DNA from: Utricularia gibba
Lineage: Eukaryota; Streptophyta; Magnoliopsida; Lamiales; Lentibulariaceae
Assembly (NCBI GenBank): GCA_002189035.1
Contig: NEEC01000012.1
Location: 930,001 to 994,000, forward strand
Direction of reading: 5' to 3'
Length of the DNA: 64,000 nucleotides
Below the pieces are notes generated by a model. It ran no database searches, was not told the DNA's origin, and was given only the letters and a program-made list of their open reading frames with translations. Position numbers and translations under genes: made by a program. Positions 57,096 to 64,000 of the stretch are shown here, in pieces; within the stretch, counting starts at the first letter, position 1; each line of letters begins with the position of its first letter.

Positions 57096-58836
57096 ATGGC
57101 TCTTCTCTCCGGCGTGCTCCTAATCTCGGTGCTTCTCCCTGTCGTAATATTCGCGTTGTTCATGGCTCAGCGGGGCCATGAATGCGGCTCCAAGTTGCCC
57201 AAATGCTATCCCATTGTCGGCTCCTTCTTCCAGATCCTCAATAACCTGGAGGAGTACATACAATGGACGGCTGCGATCGTCAACTCAACCCCGAACCAGA
57301 CGTTCGTCCTCAACTGGGCGATGGGGCGGCGCGAAATCTTTACCTCGAACGCGGAAAACATCCACCAAATTCTTGTCACCAAGTTCGACGTCTACGAGCG
57401 AGGCGAGTTGTTTCAAGCGACTCTTGACGAGTTTATGGGAGACAGTATCTTTACGTCCGATGGCGATGCGTGGAGGTTAGAATATTTACTCCTCGTTCGC
57501 TGGATTTGTTACAATAATAATGGGTATTTAAGGAGGTAACTATTCCATCTGCTGATAGACTCCATCGGAAGCTGGCCCTCCGAGCTTTCAGTACCAAGTC
57601 ACTGCGGAAATTTGTCAATTCAATTGTGGAGGCCGAGCTCTCAGACCGCCTAATCCCGATTCTGGAATCCTGTAGCAGCGAAGACAAGGTCATTGATTTT
57701 CAAGACATTCTGCAACGATTCACCTTCGACAGCATCTGTAGAATCGCTTTTGGATATGATCCTATGTATCTCTCGCCATCGATGCCTAAAGAGAAGTTCG
57801 CCGCAGCACTAGACAGTGTAAGATTTTACAATTTTGGGCACTTATAAGAAGGATACTTGTCGAAGTATCTTATTTAGCTACATTTTGCACCCATGGAACT
57901 CTCTAATTAGCTCTTCTATTTCTTGCATTAGGGGAAAGCTCACGTGCAAAGAAGATTCACATCAATAGCTCCTTGTCTCTGGAAGCTCAAGAGGGCTTTT
58001 AACTTAGGAACAGAGAAGGAGCTCGCGATCGCCATCTCTCAAGTAGAAAACATCGCCATGAAGATAATACGCCAGAAGAAGCAAGCAATGGAGTTGCAGA
58101 CAAAATGCGCAATTGATGACGACGACCTTCTCACGATAATTATGAAAACCGCTGTTTACGACGAAAGAACATTGCTGCATACCGTGATCGCCTTCATTTT
58201 CGCCGGCCTGGACACCACTTCCGTCGCGCTCACATGGTTCTTTTGGATGATCTCCAAAAACCCACAAGTTCAAAACAAAATCGTGCAGGAGATTAAAGAT
58301 ATGGCATCTGAACAAGCGGATTACGATAGCGTGAAGAAGATGGTTTACACTCACGCCGCCGTCTGCGAAGCCCTGCGGCTCTACCCCCGATCCCTTTGGA
58401 TTTCAAGGTGCCCAACCGCGACGACGTGTTACCCGATGGGACGTTCGTGGAGAAGGGCTGCGTCGTGGTCTATCACATCTATGCGATAGGGCGGAATGAA
58501 AGGGTGTGGGGAGGCGACTGGGCGGCCTTCCGGCCAGAGCGGTGGCTGGAGGAGGCGCCGGCGGCTGCGGGAGGCAAGTGGGTATTCAAGAACATTGATG
58601 CGTCTGTTTTTCCCGTGTTCAATGCAGGGCCAAGGACGTGCTTGGGGAAGGATATGTCCTTGTTGCAGATGAAGAGCGTTATTGCTAGTGTTGTACGGAA
58701 GTTTGAGATCCTTCCCGTCGACGGATTTGAGCCGACGTACGTATCCTTCCTCTCCTCCAAGATGAAGCATGGCTTCCCAGTGAGAATCAAACCCAGAGAT
58801 TTCACTCAAGTGGGCGGCGATAAACCAGATTACTAA
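57096..58836 (+). CDS. Cytochrome P450, clan 86, CYP94-like; 3 exons and one frameshift
   Basis: Exons 57096-57475, 57559-57817 and 57932-58836 join at GT-AG sites with matching phases and would give about 514 residues, normal for CYP94/CYP86. The ATG has a GCCATGGC context, and an N-terminal membrane anchor follows (ALLSGVLLISVLLPVVIFALF). Landmarks: YPIVGSFF after the anchor; GDAWRLHRKLALRAFST (helix C) across intron 1; I-helix FIFAGLDTTSVALTWFFWMI (about 300-320); ExxR as EALR (about 359); FRPERW (about 413); heme loop FNAGPRTCLG (about 443-452) with its cysteine. After EALRLYP the frame is lost: the run of five Cs at 58384-58388 needs one more C to continue into PLDFKVPNRDDVLPDG. Relatives hydroxylate fatty acids or jasmonoyl-isoleucine at the omega end in the ER; the substrate here cannot be told. 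As written the copy lacks a heme site. Confidence 0.88.
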
Positions 58837-59539
58837 TATTTTATTTTCATTATTATTAGTAGTAGTAGCATGATTATTATGATTGTGATGTTGGCGATTA
58901 TTAGTATTATTAAACAAATATTCAACTGATGAAACGAGGAAGAATACAACACAATCATGCCTTTTAAATGAACAATGGCACCTTGGTTAATGTCCAACAC
59001 TTGCGCGAGAGACAACAACATGCAAGGAGGAGGAGGAGAAGTCTTTGGATTACATCCCATACCAAGAAGCCTCAAGGAAGCTTAAGAAAATAGAATCCTC
59101 TCGGCCTACAATAAGATGAGTCCAGGGTACAACCCATGTGAATACAAGTCATCCAATAATCTATCTAGAGATGTGTGTTGTCCAATGGTATAATATAACG
59201 GCTAGTTCGAATGAAACTCATATATAAGCTAGAGACATTGTAAAAATCTAAAGGAAAAAATTGTAGAGAAAATCTACTTTATATCTATTCAAAAATCAAT
59301 AATTTATCAAATATCTTAAGCAAATTTGCGTGTCATTCCTGTGCTAACGCTCAGGTATTGAAGACTCATTTCTCATCTCTTTTAACTACTAGAGAAACTT
59401 CATAAACGCATTATTATGGCGTAATTTCCTCCTCAATAATGTGGAGAAGGCCCGTCCAACCTCAAAGCGGCTGCCTCCTATGATCTTCAAATCACCAACT
59501 CCATTCCTTGAGCAGAACAGCCGCTTGATATGTCACACG
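58837..59539. other. 3' flank of the P450 and gap
   Basis: AT-rich 3' flank with ATT/AGT simple-repeat stretches at 58840-58915. No gene is seen up to the Copia RT remnant. Confidence 0.55.
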
Positions 59540-61283
59540 AATTACGTGTTGAACCACAGCATTTTAAGTTCAAATCTCCAAGAAGCCTTAAAAGAAGCAT
59601 AATCTTCCTCAAGATCACCATTCAAGAATGCAGGCTTCACATCAAACGGACATATAGTCCATTTAAAACAGCAATGAATACACACATAGTATCAAATCAT
59701 GCAATCGGAGCAAATGTATCAAGGTACATCACCTTCAATCTGATCATATCCTTAACAACTAATATTGATTTATATTTTCTAAGAGTGACATTAGAATTTA
59801 ATTTACTCTGGAAGATCTTTTTCAAATTTTCCTGCTTTGGGGAATATCAACAAGTTACTCCCAAGTGTTATACTTGTTTCTCATTGTCAGCTCCTCGTCC
59901 ATCGTAGCCTTCCAGATAGGAGATGACAAAGTTTCGGATATATTTGACGGTTCAAGAGACAGATTATATTTTTCAGTAACATCATATAGCCTCTGAGAGC
60001 ACTGAACAAGAGTAAAATCATGTCGATGAGGATCCAAATCATATTCATAATGCGGCTTGACAGTTGTTTCCGAGTGATAAACAACTCGAGGCATCTGAGT
60101 ACTGGTAGACAATTCAGCAGCAGCATCATCATCATTAATACACATGAGGCATGCTCATTTCTTTCAAAATTCCAAAATGAATACATCAATTTGAAGAGAT
60201 CGACTCAGTAATTTGTTGGGTCAGAGGATTAAAAATTCTCTACCCTTTTGAACCACCACCATAACCAACTAGAATTCTAATAAATGCTCTGCTTGCAAGT
60301 GAGTTTCTTTCTATAACAGCTGGGAATGTAACAATAATTCCGAATACTTTCAAGAATTTAACAGATGGTATATAACCAAATAATTTCTCAAAAGGTGTCG
60401 AAAATGTGATGGCCTTGTAAGGTAAACAAATTTGCAAGAATGCAAAAATGGATGCAACTTTAGCTCTTAGATGATGAGGAAGCTTTTTATTTTCATGCTG
60501 TAAGCAACACGTCATATTGAGAATACTTCTGTTTTTCCCGTCAAAACATCATTCTATTGAGGATTGTATGGGACAAGCAAATGATGCTTTATTCCAAATT
60601 CCCTCAGTCAAGTCTTGAAAGTATTTTTTGAAAACTCATTATCGTTTTTGAAAAAAATTAATAACTAGACAAATTTGTCTCTCAACGTAGACTTTGAAGT
60701 CTTTAAATGCAGCCAACACCTCAGATGTTAGAAAGAAAATATATCCAAGAAAATTACTACTATTCAATGATTCTTCAGGGAGTGATCCACAAAGATCGCT
60801 ATGAATCAATTCCAACTTATTACTAACCATAAGATAAAAGGGATTTCATTTTAGTTTGCCATCTTGACATGTAGAGCAGATGTTGGGAAAGCCAGGATTA
60901 AAGAAAGGCAGATCTCTTGCCAAGTCTTTATTTAGGATCATTTTAACGTAAGGGGGACTGATGTGTTCAAATCTCTTGTACCATAAAGTAGCAGCATCAC
61001 TGGTGTTTGCTGGAAACGCATTAAAATTAAGCACAAAGTTCTCGTTGACTTCAGAGATAGAGAACAATCAATCTCACTTCTTGTCAAAAATTTGGCATAG
61101 TTGATCCTTAAATATAACAGAAAAATTATTCTTGGTTAATTGACAAACACTTAAGAGAGTTGCTCGAAGGCCAGGAACATATAAAGCATTTGCAAGTAAA
61201 CGTGATCCACAAGATGTTTTAATAATAATACCAATTCCTAGGGCATCCAGTATTACCGATACCCTTGACTTGAGAGCAAAAAG
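59540..61283 (-). mobile_element. Ty1/copia relic: pre-integrase, integrase and RT start
   Basis: Minus strand from right to left: GAG-pre-integrase (61067-60846: AATLWYKRFEHISPPYVKMILNKDLARDLPFF...ICSTCQDGK), integrase core (60830-60639: NKLELIHSDLCGSLPEESLNSSNFLGYIFFL), integrase tail (60515-60240: LPYKAITFSTPFEKLFGYIPSVKFLKVFG), the linker and RT start (60145-59855: SPIWKATMDEELTMRNKYNTWE), and weak RT continuation to about 59540. It is broken by frameshifts and cut on the right by another Copia LTR at 61284. Confidence 0.83.
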
Positions 61284-61558
61284 TGTTGGAGATCAAGCCG
61301 TGAAGCCTTTCTCAAATTCTCTAGTTATGGATAATGCAAAGCATGGATGAAAGAACCGTTATGCAACCTGTGAAGGAGAAGTTTATAAATCTTATCCATT
61401 AGTTGGTTATGTTTGGATAAACTTAACGTTAGGTGGTTATTTGTTATAAGTGTGTTGGTTGTAATAGAATGAGGTGTGATCCTTACGTTGAATGAATGAA
61501 CATCTTCTTCAACTGGTTCTTTGTCTTCCTTGCTGGAATATCAAACCTTCTTCCAACA
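61284..61558 (+). repeat. Copia 5' LTR (275 bp)
   Basis: It begins TGTTGGAGATCAAG and ends CTTCTTCCAACA, with the inverted terminal TGTTGGA/TCCAACA. Three bases later comes a primer-binding site. It lies inside the opposite-strand Copia relic. Confidence 0.8.
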
Positions 61559-61561
61559 ATG

Positions 61562-61573
61562 TGGTATTAGAGC
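61562..61573 (+). promoter_or_regulatory. Primer-binding site (initiator Met tRNA type)
   Basis: TGGTATTAGAGC, one base from the standard TGGTATCAGAGC. It is placed just after the LTR end, as expected for Copia. Confidence 0.8.
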
Positions 61574-62614
61574 TTTATCAATCCTGCAAAAATGTCCACT
61601 CCTTAAAAAAGAGAATTTTGAGAAATGGCACCTGTGCATGAGAGCTTTACTTGGTGCATATGAAGTTTCGGATGTTATCACCAATGACTTACCATCAATT
61701 GCAAATGATGTATACAGAAACACAATAAGAAAGCCTTGTCATTGATCTATTAGGTCTTGAAGATAAAATGTTTGAAAAGATTGCAGGAGTAACCAATGCG
61801 AAGCAAGCATGGGATGCTTTGGTGGCTTCGTCTCAAAGGGCTGATAAGGCCAAAAGGGTGCGCTTACGAACATTAAGAGGAGAATTTGAAGCTATTCAAC
61901 AATTCCCAATGAGGGAATTACTGATTATATAATCAGAATTCAGGGGATAATAAACTAAATGAATCGCTTAGGAGAAAATGTGAATGACTCAAGTATTGTT
62001 GAGAAAATTTTACTCTCCTTGGATAAGAAATACAATCATATTGTCATTGCAATTGAAGAAGCCAATTATATTAATGAATTAACATTGGATGAACTTGATG
62101 GATTGCTCCAAGCATATGAGGAATGCTTGAAGTAACATGATGAGGCTGGTGCACAACTTCTACAGGTTAAAACCTTTGAGAGTGGAAAGACCACTTGAGA
62201 ATGAGGCAAGGGTCGAAGTCATGGCAGAGGTCGTGGAGTTGGATGCAGAACACGACCTCTACTGATCAGAACAATGAAAATATTGACGGTTCATGCAGTA
62301 GGGGCCGCTAGAATTGGAAAGGAAGGGGAGGAAGGAGAAATTAGGCCGAGACATTCAAACATGTTGATAAATCAAATGTTGATCATTATACTTGTCATCA
62401 GAAGGCTCATTATTCATCGGAATGCAAGAGTGATATTGAGAAGCAGTCTAGTGCTGTGCAAGAAATTCACAAAGTCACAGAAACTGAAACAAGCTCAACA
62501 ATTTTTCTTATGACATGCAGAGAAATTGCAGACTCATCCTTTGATTCCAATATTTGGTATTGGAATGCATACCTCAGCAGTCATATATGTGGAAATTAAT
62601 CATTATTTCATCAG
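61574..62614 (+). pseudogene. Copia gag and protease start, cut by the second Tat element
   Basis: Gag pieces: KKENFEKWHLCMRALLGAYEVSDVI (about 61605-61680), LLGLEDKMFEKIAGVTNAKQAWDALVASSQRADKAKRVRLRTLRGEFEAI (61745-61905), KILLSLDKKYNHIVIAIEEANYINELTLDELDGLLQAYEE (62005-62130). A damaged zinc knuckle is CHQKAHYSSECKSD (62395-62440). A protease-like end is IWYWNAYLSSHICGN (62550-62600), parallel to WYLDTGxSNHMCG but without the active-site Asp. Stops and shifts are frequent. At 62615 the second Tat-type LTR starts. Confidence 0.8.
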
Positions 62615-64000
62615 TGTTAAGGGCGAAAATCAGTATGCTAGATTGGGCCGATTTTCGGGTTGTGAGTGGTACCGGAGGCATCGTTTCTTTCCGTCGTTTG
62701 TTCGATTTGCTCAAATGAAATGAAAGTAGGCGAGGATTTTTTACGTGGAAACCACTGTGAGGTGGAAAAACCACGGAGTTATTGGAGCTCACCGGAGAAA
62801 GTTTTTACTAGATGGAGATGATGGAGAAAGGTACAGGTTGGGAGGTTTTTTTTTATGTGCCCCTCCCATTGCTTCTCCCCTTTGTTCACTTTGTTCCCTC
62901 GCACGATCCCAGTGCTTTTCAAATCCCACTGTGCTCGTCCTCCACTCCACCGTCGTGAATCCCACCAGGATACAAGGTTTTCATAGGTATCGACCTATTC
63001 TTCCTCCTTTCCACTCAGTTTTGGATGTTGTGGTCACCTTATTTGTGTTTTTTGTTTCTAAGGGCTCCTTCCATTCATTCCCATTTCTATTTGTCGATTC
63101 TTTTGGTTTTGATGGGTAGAAAGTCTAGCGAGCTAAACATTTCCACGATTCGGGCAAAATACTCGATCCCTGGTGAGTATGTTGTCAATCAAGCCAGGGA
63201 TTGGCAGATTCCATGGGGGACGGGGAAGCGACCCCTCCCCTGATTTAGCCTTCCAATTCCCCTAGCTTATCTGGAAAGCAGTCTTCGCTTTCCTCTTCAT
63301 CTCCTCATTGCCCATTTCTTGAACATGTTCGCCACTCCTCTTTTTTGCCTTTCCCCCAATTCAATATTTTGTTTTACCACCTTTCTCTTCTATTTGGCGG
63401 GTTTGGACCCGAATCTGACCCTGGTGGATTTTTTCCAACTTTTTAAAGTCGCTGTCTGTAAAGCTAAACGTCCGATGCATGGTTTTTCTCACTTCCAATT
63501 TTGCCGGTTTGAGGATCACCCCGATTTCATTCTCAAAGCTCCCGATACTCACCATAATTGGTGGACATCCTTTGTTTGAGTTGCTCCTCCGTTTGGGGCT
63601 AGATGGAATTTTCCAATCAAACCCCCACTCCTTTTAAGATAAAACTTTTCAGTCGCTTTCGCCCTTCTAAAGACTCTCGTAGAGATGTATATCAGAGACT
63701 GGCTGAGTGTTCCGTTAGATTCGAGTTTTGAGCCTCAATGCTTTCGTATGCCACCTTATTGACATGTGGCATCGTCGGCTGTAATCAGGACGGGCAATGG
63801 CCCGATTTTCTTATTCCCCCAGGCTCCGCTTTGGAATATCGGCACCTCTTGCAGTCTCCATGTAATGTTCCTTCTAATCCAGCTGCACTCTCCAGCCCCG
63901 ACCCGATACCCCCTTTTCCTTCTGATCTGACTCTTCAGATGGGGAAGGCGATCGACGATGCCAACTCCGAAAAGGAAGACTTTAAGACGCATTCTGAGAA
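62615..64000. mobile_element. Second Tat-type element copy: LTR end and antisense accessory ORF, runs off the window
   Basis: It begins TGTTAAGGGCGAAAATC and is colinear with 37074 onwards: LTR part to about 62840, the ATG of the accessory ORF at 63112 (MGRKSSELNI), then RPMHGFSHFQFCRFEDHPDFILKAPDTHHNWW (63470-63570) and ARWNFPIKPP. Near 63939 it jumps to the coiled-coil block (MGKAIDDANSEKED), so about 1 kb present in the first copy (roughly 38370-39330) is deleted. The LTR/ORF order is the same as in the first copy, so by analogy pol would lie beyond the right edge on the minus strand. Confidence 0.75.

Noticed and set aside
57178-57480. Alternative 100-codon frame inside P450 exon 1
   Set aside because: Ser/Arg/Thr-rich shadow. 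The other frame carries the P450 membrane anchor and helix C motifs.
1-64000. CRISPR arrays, bacterial operons, prophage or integrated-virus genes
   Set aside because: The window is plant nuclear DNA. No regular spacer array was seen, and all pol genes fit Copia or gypsy domain orders (protease before integrase before RT, or RT before integrase), not pararetroviruses.

Overview
This window is plant nuclear DNA. The evidence is genes with GT-AG introns and flowering-plant orthology (a UDP-galactose transporter, a universal-stress-like protein, a clan 86 cytochrome P450, an NB-ARC/LRR receptor), set in AT-rich DNA packed with Ty1/copia and Ty3/gypsy LTR retrotransposons. The NLR looks most like the R1/Rx-type CNLs common in asterids, which weakly suggests an asterid. 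The species cannot be fixed from the sequence.

Layout. 1-6.5 kb: two minus-strand Copia relics; the second (1629-5352) is broken by two LTRs of one repeat family; then a plus-strand gypsy scrap. 7.2-7.6 kb: a short Mutator-like MITE. 9.8-14 kb: a gene island with a universal-stress-like gene (+, 11119-11901) tail to tail with a complete five-exon UDP-galactose transporter gene (-, 12213-13966). 16.6-24.5 kb: an LTR-like repeat, a hAT scrap, an Athila-like gypsy relic (-) and a Copia relic (+). 24.5-26.9 kb: very AT-rich DNA without genes. 26.9-31 kb: a possible DNA-transposon remnant holding nested solo LTRs. 31.8-36.4 kb: a chromodomain gypsy relic (-) with another solo LTR. 36.4-51.2 kb: a plus-strand Copia relic split by an 8.9 kb Tat-type gypsy element (-) and by a hAT transposon. 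52.2-55.5 kb: an intact single-exon NLR gene (-). 57.1-58.8 kb: a CYP94-like P450 (+) with three exons and one frameshift. 59.5-64 kb: two opposed Copia relics and a second Tat-type copy running off the end.

The four cellular genes do not form a pathway. The transporter serves Golgi glycosylation, the P450 is probably a fatty-acid or oxylipin hydroxylase, the NLR is an immune receptor, and the stress-like protein has no known substrate. The other main content is a layered record of transposon insertions. Three insertions of one ~1.0-1.2 kb solo-LTR family keep perfect 5-bp target duplications, and their order can be read. The Tat-type element carries an antisense accessory ORF, has lost its second RNase H, and has a tandem repeat of about 390 bp downstream of pol.

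I found no CRISPR array, rRNA or convincing tRNA, and no clearly new biological system. The less ordinary items are the NLR with an acylation-type N terminus and a duplicated LRR end module, single-base homopolymer frameshifts in two otherwise good genes, and the antisense ORF conserved in two Tat copies.
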